From the NCBI RefSeq assembly GCF_034259325.1, contig NZ_JAXIVS010000002.1:682001-746000 (forward strand): a stretch of DNA of 64,000 bases, given 5' to 3'. Every line of letters starts with the position of its first letter. Within the stretch, counting starts at the first letter, position 1. The notes below the pieces were generated by a model. That model was not told the origin of the DNA and did not search any database. It saw only the letters and a list, made by a program, of their open reading frames with translations. Shown piece by piece: positions 33,183-42,073 of the stretch. The translations under genes and the position numbers were made by a program. Origin of the DNA: Hyalangium ruber (GTDB lineage: Bacteria; Myxococcota; Myxococcia; Myxococcales; Myxococcaceae).

Positions 33183-36100
33183 ATGACAAGCCAGCACAAA
33201 GCCATCTGGAAAGCGTTGGGGGTGCTGGTCGCTCTGGCGGTCAGCGCGTGTGGCGTGGAGTCGGGAGAGGCACAGCCCGAGGCGAGTCAAGCCCACGTGC
33301 GCAGCGTGCGCCAGGAGGCGCAGAGCACCCGCAAGGTGCTCGTGCTGGACAGCAGCGTGGCCGGCGGGGCGAGCCGCGAGGTGCAGGCCATCACCGACCT
33401 GGGCTTCGAGCCGGTCCCGGTCTCTCCGGCCGAGTGGGCCACGAAGAGCGCCGAAGAGTTCATGACGTACCGCGCCCTCGTCATCGGCGACGCGGCCTGT
33501 GAGACGGGCACGGCCGCGTTCCAGGCCGCCATCGACACGCGCGACGTGTGGGGCCGCATCATCGACGGCCGGGTCGTCATCATCGGCTCCGACCCGACCA
33601 GCAACAACACCCTGAATCTGGTGGAGAGCGCCATGGCGGTGGCGCTCGAGCGCCCCAAGCTCACGGGCATGTACATCGCCCTGGGCTGCGCCTACGCGGA
33701 CGCGCCGGTCGGCACGGCGGTGCCGCTGCTGGAGCCGTTCGGCACCTTCGAGGTGGGCGGCACGGGCTGCGCCGACGCCGCGCACATCTTCGCCATGAGC
33801 CCGGACACGCTCTCGGCGCCGCTCTGGGACGAGGGGCTGGAGGGCGATGGCTGCGCGGCGCGCTCGGTGTTCACCCAGTACCCGGAGCGGGCCTTCGCGG
33901 CCGCGGCGCTGGGCATCAACTCCAGCGGCATTCCGGTGCCGGGGCAGCAGGACTACCTGGACTACAGCCTCGGAGCCCCCATCACCTTCTCGGGCGCGCC
34001 CTACATCCTGGTGTACGGCGCCATGGCGGTGGGCTCCGGGTGTGGCATGCCCGAGTCGCCCGCCGGTGAGGAGTGCGACCTGGGCGATCAGCTCAACGGC
34101 CAGCCCGCGCTGCCGGGCCAGCCGTCGGGCGATACGTGCTCCTTCACCTGCCGCAACCACTGGTGCGGCGATGGCGTGGTGGACTGGGACCAGGGCGAGC
34201 AGTGCGACAACGGCTTCCAGAACGGCCGCAGCCGCGACGCCGCGGGCAGCATCGGCGAGTGCTCCGCCTTCTGCACCGTGGCCCAGGCGCCCGTCAGCCA
34301 CCCGCCCGTGGCCAACTGCCAGAACGTGACGCTGGTGGCGCGCAACGTGTGCGGCCTGAGCGCCTCCATCGACAATGGCTCCACGGACATCGACGGCGAC
34401 CTGCTGGGCTGCACGCAGAGCCCCGCAGGCCCCTTCCCCATCGGCCAGACGCAGGTGACGCTCACCTGCGAGGACGAGGTCGGCAACGTCGCCTCGTGTA
34501 CCGGCACGGTGACGGTGGAGGACCGCGTGGTGCCGACGCTGGCGCTGGTGGGCTCCAGCCCTCAACTGACGGAGTGCGGCGGGGAGTACACCGAGCAGGG
34601 CGCCACCGCGAGCGACCTGTGCTCGGGGGACCTGACGAGCGCCATCGTCATGAGCGGCACGGTGGACCCCACCCGGAAGGGCGTCTACACGCGCAACTAT
34701 GACGTGACGGACTCGGCCGGCAACAGCCCGCCGACGCTGAAGCGGCAGGTGCGGGTAGCCGACACGCGGCCGCCGCGACTGCTGCTCAACGGCGAGCTCA
34801 TCGCCGCCGTGGAGTGTGGCTCGGGGTACACGGACCTGGGCGCCACGGCGCATGACCAGTGCGCGGGCGACCTGACGGGCTCCATCGTGAAGACCGGCTC
34901 GGTGACGGCGACGGTGCCGGGCAGCTACACGCTGGGCTTCCGCGTGACGGACCCCGAGGGCCTGAGCACCGAGGCGCAGCGCCGGGTGGCGGTGACGGAC
35001 ACCCAGCCGCCCGTGCTGGAGCTCCAGGGCCCCAGCCAGCTGGGCGTGGAGTGCGGCGATGCGCTCGTGGATCCGGGCGCGAAGGCCAGCGACGTGTGCT
35101 TCGGGGATGTCACCTCGCGCATCACCTCGACGGGCAGCGTGGAGACGGGCGTGCCGGGCAGCTACACCCGCACTTATAAGGTGACGGACCCCCAGGGCCT
35201 GAGCGCGCAGCCGGTGCAGCGCACGGTGCAGGTGGACGACACGCGCAAGCCGGTCGTCACGATGAACGGCCCGCGCCAGCAGCAGCTGGAGTGCGGCAGC
35301 GGCCCGTTCGCGGACCCGGGCGCCACGGCCAGTGACGTGTGCGCCGGCACGCTGACGGCGGTGGCCAGCGGCACGGTGGACTCGCGCTCGCTGGGGACCC
35401 ACTCGGTCCACTACAGCGCGACGGACCCCTCGGGCAACACGGGCACCACGGCGGATCCGCGCCTGGTGACGGTGGCCGACACGCTGCCCCCCTCGCTGCT
35501 GCTCCAGGGCCCGGCCTCCGCCAGCATCGAGTGCGGCACGCGCTACGAGGAGACGGGTGCCAAGGCGAGCGACCAGTGCGCGGGCGACGTGAGCGACCGC
35601 ATCGTCATCTCCGGCAACGTGAACCCGGGCGCGGTGGGCAGCTACACGGTGAGCTACAGCGTGACGGACCCCTCGGGCAACGCGGCCAGCACCGCCCTGC
35701 GCACGGTGGCGGTGGCGGACTCGCTGCCGCCCACGCTGACGCTCCGGGGCGCGGCCGCGGCCAGCGTCGAGTGCGGCATGCCCTACGAGGAGTCGGGCGC
35801 CACGGCCACGGACCTGTGCGCCGGGGACGTGAGCAACCGCATCGTCATCTCCGGCGGCGTGGACCCGCGCGCGGTGGGCACCTACGCGGTGAGCTACAGC
35901 GTGACGGACCTCGCGGGCAACGCGGCCAGCACCGCCGTTCGCACGGTGGCGGTGGCCGACACGCTGCCGCCCACGCTGCTGCTCCAGGGCTCGGCCACCG
36001 CGCGCGTCGAGTGCGGCACCCGCTACGAGGAGGCGGGCGCCAAGGCGAGCGACCTGTGCAGCGGCGATGTGAGCGACCGCGTCGTCATCTCCGGCAACGT

Positions 36101-36833
36101 GGACCCCAGCGCGGTGGGCACCTACGCGGTGAGCTACAGCGTGACGGACCTCGCGGGCAACCGGACGAGCACCGCGCACCGCACGGTGGAGGTAGCCGAC
36201 ACGCTGCCGCCGCGGATTGCCTGCCCCGCGCCCATCGTCGCCGAGGCCATCGAAGGCAGCCTGGCCCCCATCAACCTCGGCACGGCGACGGCCACGGACT
36301 CGTGCGACCGCGAGGTGCGCGTGTCCAGCCCTCAGGGCACGCTGTTCGCCGCGGGCACCACGACGGTGACGTACACGGCGACGGATGCCTCGGGTAACCG
36401 CGCCAGCTGCACCTCGACCGTCACCGTGCAGGCCATCGCGCTGCCGGACACCTGGATTGTCCAGGCGCCGCCCGAGCAGACCGAGGACACGCGCGCCACG
36501 TTCGGGTTCGAGGCCTCCAAGCCGGACGTGACGTACGAGTGCAGCCTGGACGGGGTGGACTTCTTCCAGTGCGAGAAGCTCTCCACCTTCGAGGCGCTGG
36601 CCGAGGGCGCTCACGACATCCTCGTCCGCGCCCGCGACACCCGGGGCCTGGTGGATCCGACGCCCGCCTCCGCCAAGTGGATGGTGATGGCGAAGCGTCC
36701 CGAGCTGTGGGACGGTGCGCTCCTGGGCGGCGGCCATGGCGGCTGCGCGGCGACGGGCAGCGGGTCCGCGTCGCTGGCGATGCTGGGGTTGGTGTTGGTC
36801 TCGCTCCTGGAGGCCCGGAAGCGTCGGCGCTAG
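33183..36833 (+). CDS. Large repeat lipoprotein with DUF5011-type domains and MYXO-CTERM-like tail
   Basis: A 1216-residue surface protein. The signal peptide has a lipobox (LAVSAC). Residues about 50-280 form an N-terminal domain (RKVLVLDSSVAGGASREVQAI), followed by a Cys-rich region (EECDLGDQL, CSFTCRNHWCGDGVVDWDQ) typical of myxobacterial surface proteins. After a partial HYR-like unit come seven 80-residue Ig-like repeats, each with a two-Cys pattern (ECG ... CxGD), then one HYR-like domain. The C-terminus (GGHGGCAATGSG, hydrophobic run, RKRRR) fits the MYXO-CTERM sorting signal. Adhesion or surface architecture is inferred. Confidence 0.85.
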   Translation: MTSQHKAIWKALGVLVALAVSACGVESGEAQPEASQAHVRSVRQEAQSTRKVLVLDSSVAGGASREVQAITDLGFEPVPVSPAEWATKSAEEFMTYRALVIGDAACETGTAAFQAAIDTRDVWGRIIDGRVVIIGSDPTSNNTLNLVESAMAVALERPKLTGMYIALGCAYADAPVGTAVPLLEPFGTFEVGGTGCADAAHIFAMSPDTLSAPLWDEGLEGDGCAARSVFTQYPERAFAAAALGINSSGIPVPGQQDYLDYSLGAPITFSGAPYILVYGAMAVGSGCGMPESPAGEECDLGDQLNGQPALPGQPSGDTCSFTCRNHWCGDGVVDWDQGEQCDNGFQNGRSRDAAGSIGECSAFCTVAQAPVSHPPVANCQNVTLVARNVCGLSASIDNGSTDIDGDLLGCTQSPAGPFPIGQTQVTLTCEDEVGNVASCTGTVTVEDRVVPTLALVGSSPQLTECGGEYTEQGATASDLCSGDLTSAIVMSGTVDPTRKGVYTRNYDVTDSAGNSPPTLKRQVRVADTRPPRLLLNGELIAAVECGSGYTDLGATAHDQCAGDLTGSIVKTGSVTATVPGSYTLGFRVTDPEGLSTEAQRRVAVTDTQPPVLELQGPSQLGVECGDALVDPGAKASDVCFGDVTSRITSTGSVETGVPGSYTRTYKVTDPQGLSAQPVQRTVQVDDTRKPVVTMNGPRQQQLECGSGPFADPGATASDVCAGTLTAVASGTVDSRSLGTHSVHYSATDPSGNTGTTADPRLVTVADTLPPSLLLQGPASASIECGTRYEETGAKASDQCAGDVSDRIVISGNVNPGAVGSYTVSYSVTDPSGNAASTALRTVAVADSLPPTLTLRGAAAASVECGMPYEESGATATDLCAGDVSNRIVISGGVDPRAVGTYAVSYSVTDLAGNAASTAVRTVAVADTLPPTLLLQGSATARVECGTRYEEAGAKASDLCSGDVSDRVVISGNVDPSAVGTYAVSYSVTDLAGNRTSTAHRTVEVADTLPPRIACPAPIVAEAIEGSLAPINLGTATATDSCDREVRVSSPQGTLFAAGTTTVTYTATDASGNRASCTSTVTVQAIALPDTWIVQAPPEQTEDTRATFGFEASKPDVTYECSLDGVDFFQCEKLSTFEALAEGAHDILVRARDTRGLVDPTPASAKWMVMAKRPELWDGALLGGGHGGCAATGSGSASLAMLGLVLVSLLEARKRRR
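34533..36212 (+). repeat. Seven tandem 240-base Ig-like domain units
   Basis: Seven consecutive units total 1680 bases, averaging 80 codons each. A unit runs from a small hydrophobic strand (e.g. SLLLQGPASASIECG) through G-A-x-A-S-D-x-C-x-G-D, GSYTVSYSVTD and ends V-A-D-T-L-P-P. Units 5-7 are closest to one another, suggesting the most recent duplications at the 3' end. Confidence 0.85.
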
Positions 36834-36903
36834 CCCGCTGTTCCTTTCGGCCATGGGGCGGGAATTCGGGGCCGCCCCTCCCCTTCTTCGAGCCTTTCAC
36901 TCA

Positions 36904-38511
36904 ATGCCTTCACGAAATCGCTCCCCACGCGCCTGGCTGCTCGCCCTCGCCGCGCTGCTCTGGGGTACCGCCGCCCTCGCTCAGTCGCAGGGCGTCCTTC
37001 CCTCCTTCGAGCTGGAGCGCCTGGAGCTCAACCCGGGCGGCATGGGCTCGCTCCTGGTGGGGACGGGCGAGCTGCTGCCGGACGGCGACTACCGGCTCTC
37101 GCTCACCAGCCACTACGAGAGCAACCCGCTGGTGCTCTTCCGCAACGGCTCGCGGCTGGGGGCCATGGTGGGCTACCGTGCCACGGCGCACCTGGGCGCC
37201 GCCTACGGACTCTGGGACCGGTTCGAGTTCGCGGCGCAGATCCCCGTGGTGCTCTCGCAGCGCGGGGACGATTTGACGCCGTACGGAGCCGGCATCCCCC
37301 GGCGAGGGCTGTCGCTGGGAACGCCCATGCTGGCGGCGCGCGTGAAGCTGCTCTCGGAGGCGGACAGCGACACGGTGGACCTCGCCTTCGGGGTGCAGGG
37401 CAGCCCCCGGCTGGGCAGCAATCAGGCCCTGGCGCGAGAGATGCGCGTGGCGCCCACCGTCATGGTGGGCCGGCGCCTCACGGACTCCCTGCGTGGCGCC
37501 TTCAGCGCGGGCGTCATGTGGCGGCCGCGCGTGGTGCTCACGCCGGACGAGAACATCCAGGACGAGCTGGGCCACGAGCTGCGCCTGGGCGCGGTGTTGG
37601 CCAGCATGGGCCGGCGCCTGCGCGGAGAGCTGGCCGTCACCGGCTCCATCCCCTTCCGGCGCGAGGGCTACTCCTTCGAGACGATGGGCGGGGCGCGGCT
37701 GCCGCTGACTCCGGCGGTCGAGGCCTACGCGATGGCGGGCTTGGGCTTTGGCAGCGCGCCGGGCACGCCGGACTACCGCGTGCTGCTGGGCGTGGCGTTC
37801 GGCAGGAGCGTGCCGGCCTGTGGGCCCGGCGGAGAGAATGATCCGCGCGTGTGCCCGGAGATGGACGGCGACGGGGACGGCGTGGCCAACGGCGACGACA
37901 CCTGTCCGACGGAGAAGGGCCTGGTGGACGCGGGCGGCTGCGTGCCCAAGGACTGGGAAGGCCCGGTGCTGGCCGAGGAGCCCTCGGACTCGCTCGATGG
38001 GCAGGAGGTGACCGTGGCCCAGGGCACCGACGAGCCGGCGGTGGATACGGATGGGGACAGCCTGCTGGACTCGCAGGACTCGTGCCCGGACGAGGTGGGC
38101 CCTCCGGACAACATGGGCTGCCCGGTGTTCACCGAGCCGGTGGTGTCGCTGCAGAAGGACCGCATCAAGCTCACCGACACGGTGCACTTCGACTACGACC
38201 AGGCCACGATTCAGCCCCGCTCCTACTCGCTGCTCGACAAGGTGGCGCGCATCCTCGTGACGCACCCGGAGATCGTCCGGGTGACCATCGAGGGCCACAC
38301 TTCGGACGAGGGCACCGCGAACTACAACCGCGGCCTGTCGCAGCGTCGCGCGGAGGCGGTGCGCGACTACCTCGCCGGCAAGGGCGTGACGCTCGAGCGC
38401 ATGGAGCCCAAGGGCTTCGGCGAAGACCGGCCGGTGCAGTCGAACGCCACCGAGGCGGGGCGCATCGCCAACCGCCGCGTGGAGTTCATCACCCACCAGG
38501 ACGGGCAGTAG
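36904..38511 (+). CDS. OmpA family outer-membrane protein
   Basis: A 535-residue precursor with signal peptide (SPRAWLLALAALLWGTAALAQ). The first 330 residues form a beta-barrel-like region (YRLSLTSHYESNPLVLFRNG, GAYGLWDRFEFAAQIPVVL). Then come calcium-binding thrombospondin-type-3-like repeats (MDGDGDGVANGDDTC, VDTDGDSLLDSQDSC), and a C-terminal OmpA peptidoglycan-binding domain (VHFDYDQATIQPRSYSLLDKVA, TIEGHTSDEGTANYNRGLSQ, RRAEAVRDYL). It lies 70 bases after the repeat lipoprotein and may be cotranscribed with it, linking outer membrane and peptidoglycan. Confidence 0.9.
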   Translation: MPSRNRSPRAWLLALAALLWGTAALAQSQGVLPSFELERLELNPGGMGSLLVGTGELLPDGDYRLSLTSHYESNPLVLFRNGSRLGAMVGYRATAHLGAAYGLWDRFEFAAQIPVVLSQRGDDLTPYGAGIPRRGLSLGTPMLAARVKLLSEADSDTVDLAFGVQGSPRLGSNQALAREMRVAPTVMVGRRLTDSLRGAFSAGVMWRPRVVLTPDENIQDELGHELRLGAVLASMGRRLRGELAVTGSIPFRREGYSFETMGGARLPLTPAVEAYAMAGLGFGSAPGTPDYRVLLGVAFGRSVPACGPGGENDPRVCPEMDGDGDGVANGDDTCPTEKGLVDAGGCVPKDWEGPVLAEEPSDSLDGQEVTVAQGTDEPAVDTDGDSLLDSQDSCPDEVGPPDNMGCPVFTEPVVSLQKDRIKLTDTVHFDYDQATIQPRSYSLLDKVARILVTHPEIVRVTIEGHTSDEGTANYNRGLSQRRAEAVRDYLAGKGVTLERMEPKGFGEDRPVQSNATEAGRIANRRVEFITHQDGQ

Positions 38512-38539
38512 CCCGCGCGCCCATCCTGGCCGGGTGGCC

Positions 38540-38779
38540 CTACTCCTTGCGGCCGCCCTTGTCGCTCACCGGAGGCGCGCTGCGCGGCACCGTGCCCTCC
38601 TGGGCGCCGTAGCCGCCAGTGCCCTTCTGGTGGATGCGCTCCTGGCCCACGTCCTCGTCGGCCACATCCAGGCGCGGCGCGTTCTCGTCCTGGTGCCTCG
38701 ACTTCCTCTCGAGCTCCTCCGAGCCCTCCCTGTCCAAGCGCTCGTCACCCTTCACCGGGTTGCCCTTGTTGTCGGCCAT
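38540..38779 (-). CDS. Small hydrophilic protein of unknown function
   Basis: A 79-residue, highly charged, Gly/Glu/Arg/Lys-rich protein (MADNKGNPVKGDERLDREGSE ..., ending VSDKGGRKE) that is likely disordered. The GAGGAG ribosome binding site eight bases before the ATG supports real translation. Convergent with the OmpA gene, 28 bases apart. Stress-related small hydrophilic proteins look like this, but no family is recognised. Confidence 0.65.
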   Translation of the reverse strand: MADNKGNPVKGDERLDREGSEELERKSRHQDENAPRLDVADEDVGQERIHQKGTGGYGAQEGTVPRSAPPVSDKGGRKE

Positions 38780-38917
38780 GGTCCTGGCTCCTCTTTGGTA
38801 GTGCCGAGGACAAAGGTCCGAATGCCTTCCGCTCGCGGCAAGGCGCCCCGCCCATGCTCCTCCGGCCGTCCTGCCCTGGGGCGCTCCGGGGCCTCTCCGC
38901 TCTCTCTCTCCATGGGC

Positions 38918-38953
38918 AAAAGAAAAGGGCCCCCGCGCGATGCAGGGGCCCCG
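38918..38953 (-). terminator. Rho-independent terminator after the redoxin gene
   Basis: On the minus strand a GC-rich stem (10 base pairs with one mismatch; arms about 38927-38935 and 38943-38953) is followed by TTTTCTTTT (complement of 38918-38926). It lies about 20 bases after the redoxin stop codon, a classic position. Confidence 0.8.
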
Positions 38954-38973
38954 GAGACTGCCTGGCTGGTGGC

Positions 38974-39564
38974 TCAGCTCTTGTACTTCACGGAGCAGCC
39001 ATACGGCTCGGTGGTGGAGGCCGGCACCGCCTTGCCTCCGAGCAGCGCGTCCACGGTCGTCTTCACGTGGTTGACGGCCGCCTTGTCGCTCTTGCCGCGC
39101 GGATCATCGTCGATGGCGCCCGCGTAGCGCAGCACGCCCTTCTCATCGATGACGTACATGTGCGGGGTGGTCTTCGCGCCATACGCGTGGCCGACCTTGC
39201 CCTCGGGGTCCTGGAGCACGGGGTAGGAGAAGCCCTTCTCCTTCTTCCACGCGGCGGACTTGTCCGGGGTGTTGCTGGCGGTGGAGTCGATGGCGAGCCA
39301 CACGACCTTGTTGGCGTCGAAGCCCTTCAGGGTGTTCGACATGGTGGTGGCCTTGTAGTGGCGCTGGACGAAGGGGCAGCCCGGGTTGGTCCACTCGAGC
39401 ACGACGAGCTTGCCCTTGTACTGCTCCAGCGAGTGCTCCTTGCCCGCCTCGTCCTTGAGCGTGAAAGCGGGGGCCTGCTTGCCCACCTCGGCGTCAGCGG
39501 CCAGCGCGGGAACGGCGGCTCCCAGCACTGTGGTGAGCGCGAGAGCGGTGAGGACAGACTTCAT
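38974..39564 (-). CDS. Secreted redoxin (AhpC/TSA-like thiol protein)
   Basis: A 196-residue precursor with signal peptide (MKSVLTALALTTVLGAAVPALA). The thioredoxin-fold domain has APAFTLKDEAGKEHSLEQYKGK, VLEWTNPGCPFVQRHY with a single active Cys (no CXXC) and TTPHMYVIDEKGVLRY. A second Cys is in the C-terminal tail (EPYGCSVKY), which could act as resolving Cys as in some peroxiredoxins. Predicted periplasmic. It follows dsbD, which could supply electrons, though a terminator-like hairpin lies between. AAGGAG precedes the ATG. Confidence 0.88.
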   Translation of the reverse strand: MKSVLTALALTTVLGAAVPALAADAEVGKQAPAFTLKDEAGKEHSLEQYKGKLVVLEWTNPGCPFVQRHYKATTMSNTLKGFDANKVVWLAIDSTASNTPDKSAAWKKEKGFSYPVLQDPEGKVGHAYGAKTTPHMYVIDEKGVLRYAGAIDDDPRGKSDKAAVNHVKTTVDALLGGKAVPASTTEPYGCSVKYKS

Positions 39565-39591
39565 GGGGTCATCTCCTTCACTGCGAGGTTG

Positions 39592-39617
39592 AAACAAAGG
39601 GAGGGTCCTTCCCTCCC
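39592..39617 (-). terminator. Terminator or attenuator between dsbD and redoxin
   Basis: On the minus strand a perfect 7-base stem (GGGAGGG 39611-39617 complement side, CCCTCCC arm at 39599-39605) with a 5-base loop is followed by TTTGTTT. It sits 40 bases after the dsbD stop and just before the redoxin leader, so it may separate or attenuate expression of the two genes. Confidence 0.65.
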
Positions 39618-39656
39618 GGGGTGAAAGGTGCGGCGGCTGGGTCGTGTCAGCCGCGC

Positions 39657-41900
39657 TCAGGTGGCGTCGGCGCGCAGCCCGGAGGCTCGCTCCACGGCCT
39701 GGACGACGAGGTCGGCGGTGAGCAGCTCGGGAAGAACCTCCGGGCGGTCCGGAGCCGAGGGGTTGATGACAAGGTACATGGGCACACCGGCCCGGCCGTG
39801 CGCGGCGAGCTGGGCGGAGATGCGCGCGTCGCGGCGGGTCCAGTCCGCTACGAAGAAGGCGACGTTGTGGCGAGCGAAGGTGGCGCGCACGTCCTCGCGC
39901 GACAGCACGGTGCGCTCGTTGAACTTGCAGGTGAGGCACCAGTCGGCGGTGAAGTCGATGAAGACCGGCTGGCCAGCCTGGAGCGCCGCGGTCACGGCGG
40001 CCTCATCCCATGGCTGCGCGGAGACGGTGGAGACGCGAGCCGTCGCCGCCGACGCATCGAAGCGCAGGGCCATGCCCCCGGTCCCTGCCAGCACCGCGAG
40101 CGCGAGCGCCACGTTCACCCACCGCCGACGGCCCTCGGCGGCCTGCGCCAGCCCGTACAGCCACGCCCCCAGCGCCACGGCGACGAGGAACGCGAGCAGC
40201 CGCGCCATGCCATCCACCCCGGCCAGCCCGCCCACCACCCACACCAGCCACACGGCGGTGCCCAGCAGCGCGAAGCCCAGGAGCTGCTTGGCGCGCTCCA
40301 TCCACGCGCCCGGCTTGGGCAGGCGCCGGGAGAGCCCGGGCACCATCACCAGCACGCAGAAGGGCAGCGCGAGCCCAAGGCCCAGCGCGGTGAAGATGAC
40401 GAGCACCGTGGCGGGACCAGCCGCGAAGGCGAAGCCCACGGCGGTGCCCATGAGCGGCGCGGAGCACGGCGTGGCGAGCACCACGGCGAGCACGCCCTCG
40501 CCCACGCTGCGCATGACTCCGTGCGAGGCGTCCACCTTGCCGGCCAGCGCCGTGCCATCCAACCCGACGTGGAAGACGCCGAAGAGGTTGAGCGCGAAGG
40601 CGACCAGCACCGCGCACACGGCGGCGACGAAGAGGGGCTCCTGGAACTGGAAGCCCCAACCCACGCTGGTGCCACCGGCGCGCACCGCGAGCACCACGAC
40701 GGCCAGCACCAGCATCGACCCGACGATTCCGCCGGTGTACGCCAGGGCATGGCGCCCCACGCGGCCTCGGTCCTCCTGGGCCAGGCGGGTGAAGCCGTAC
40801 GCCTTGAGCGCCAGCACGGGGAAGACGCACGGCATGAGGTTGAGGATGGCCCCGCCCAGGAAAGCGAACAGCACCGCCAGCCCCAGGGACAGCGAGGACG
40901 CGGGTACCACGGGAGCGGCCACGGTCGCGGACCCGGGAGCCCCAGCGACAGGAGCGGCCGGCGAGGCCTTCGCGACGGGCGCGGCCACCGGTGCGCCCTC
41001 CACGGCGGCCAGGGGAAGATCCACCTCCAGCGCCTGATAGCCGGCCTGTGCGGTGCCCAGGCGCAGCACGCCCTTGAAGCGCGGCTCCTTCTCGGGCACG
41101 TCGGGCGCGGCCTCTCCCTTCAGCCCGAAGCGGCCCGAGGCCTCGTGCGTGAGGGCCATGCGAGCGATGCCTGGGATGCGCTCGGAGACGAAGAAGTCCG
41201 TCTCCACACCCGGAGGCACCTGCCCGTTCCGCGCCGAGACCGTGACGCGACCGGTGAAGGGTTGCCCGGTCTTCAAACTCTGCACGTCCAGCGCGAGCGC
41301 CACGTCGAGGCCCGCGGCTTCGGGCGTCCGGGGCACCTTCGCCTGGGAGGCATCGAAGGAGGCAGTGGCCGCCGCGTCGCTCACGGTCTGCGCGCCCACG
41401 GGCAGCTCGCGCGTGAGGACCATCTGCGCGGGGATGCACTCCACCTCGCACACCAGCGCGTCCACGGCGGCCGACAGCGTGAGGCTCCCGGAGGCCTGCT
41501 CGGAGGCGCGCGCCTCGGCGAACAGGAGCACCTCCTCCTTATATCCGTGGGTGACGATGAAGCCGTCGGAGGTGCGGAACGTGGAGGGGAAAGGCCAGCG
41601 CAGCTCGCCCACGGTGACGCCGGGCGTGTCCCACGACACGTCGGTGGAGAGGCCCGCGTCTCCGGGGTTCTTCCAGTAGATGTGCCAGCCGGGATCCATC
41701 TTGAAGCGCACGCCCACGCGGAACGCGTCTCCCGGCTTCACCTGGGAGGCGTCCACGAGCAGCGCCGCCTCCACGCGCATGTTGCCCTCGTCAGGCGCGC
41801 CCTGAGCCACCGCGGAAGAAGGCACCTCCGCCCAGGCCACCGCCGACAGCAGCAGCCCCAGGAGCACTCCCCCCCACCTCGATGACCGATGACACTTCAT
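39657..41900 (-). CDS. dsbD: Protein-disulfide reductase DsbD (thiol:disulfide interchange)
   Basis: A 747-residue membrane protein in the three-domain DsbD layout: signal peptide; periplasmic N-terminal domain with Cys pair CEVEC (in LVCEVECIPAQ); a membrane core of about eight segments with the paired Cys in NLMPCVFPV and ATPCSAPLMG; and a C-terminal thioredoxin domain with WCLTC (TADWCLTCKFNE). It transfers electrons from cytoplasmic thioredoxin to periplasmic proteins. The neighbouring redoxin is a likely client. ATG 41900 has GGGAGG four bases upstream. An Ala/Pro-rich linker joins the N-domain to the core. Confidence 0.92.
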   Translation of the reverse strand: MKCHRSSRWGGVLLGLLLSAVAWAEVPSSAVAQGAPDEGNMRVEAALLVDASQVKPGDAFRVGVRFKMDPGWHIYWKNPGDAGLSTDVSWDTPGVTVGELRWPFPSTFRTSDGFIVTHGYKEEVLLFAEARASEQASGSLTLSAAVDALVCEVECIPAQMVLTRELPVGAQTVSDAAATASFDASQAKVPRTPEAAGLDVALALDVQSLKTGQPFTGRVTVSARNGQVPPGVETDFFVSERIPGIARMALTHEASGRFGLKGEAAPDVPEKEPRFKGVLRLGTAQAGYQALEVDLPLAAVEGAPVAAPVAKASPAAPVAGAPGSATVAAPVVPASSLSLGLAVLFAFLGGAILNLMPCVFPVLALKAYGFTRLAQEDRGRVGRHALAYTGGIVGSMLVLAVVVLAVRAGGTSVGWGFQFQEPLFVAAVCAVLVAFALNLFGVFHVGLDGTALAGKVDASHGVMRSVGEGVLAVVLATPCSAPLMGTAVGFAFAAGPATVLVIFTALGLGLALPFCVLVMVPGLSRRLPKPGAWMERAKQLLGFALLGTAVWLVWVVGGLAGVDGMARLLAFLVAVALGAWLYGLAQAAEGRRRWVNVALALAVLAGTGGMALRFDASAATARVSTVSAQPWDEAAVTAALQAGQPVFIDFTADWCLTCKFNERTVLSREDVRATFARHNVAFFVADWTRRDARISAQLAAHGRAGVPMYLVINPSAPDRPEVLPELLTADLVVQAVERASGLRADAT

Positions 41901-42073
41901 GCGCCTCCCGTTAACCCACCCGCCCGCCGCACGCCATTCTCTCCGTCCGGTCCCTCGCAACTCCCCAGGCGGGCAGGCATTCCCTGGAGCAGTTCGTGAC
42001 ACGCGGCGGGAGAAAGTTTCACCCTGCCGACACGCGAGCGTCCGGAAACAGTACGTGTCAGCAGCGGGCCCCG

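Noticed and set aside
32919-36854. A 1311-codon open frame on the minus strand
   Set aside because: It is antisense to the repeat lipoprotein; its composition (Arg/His/Ala-rich, no domains) is the shadow of a high-GC gene with G/C third positions.
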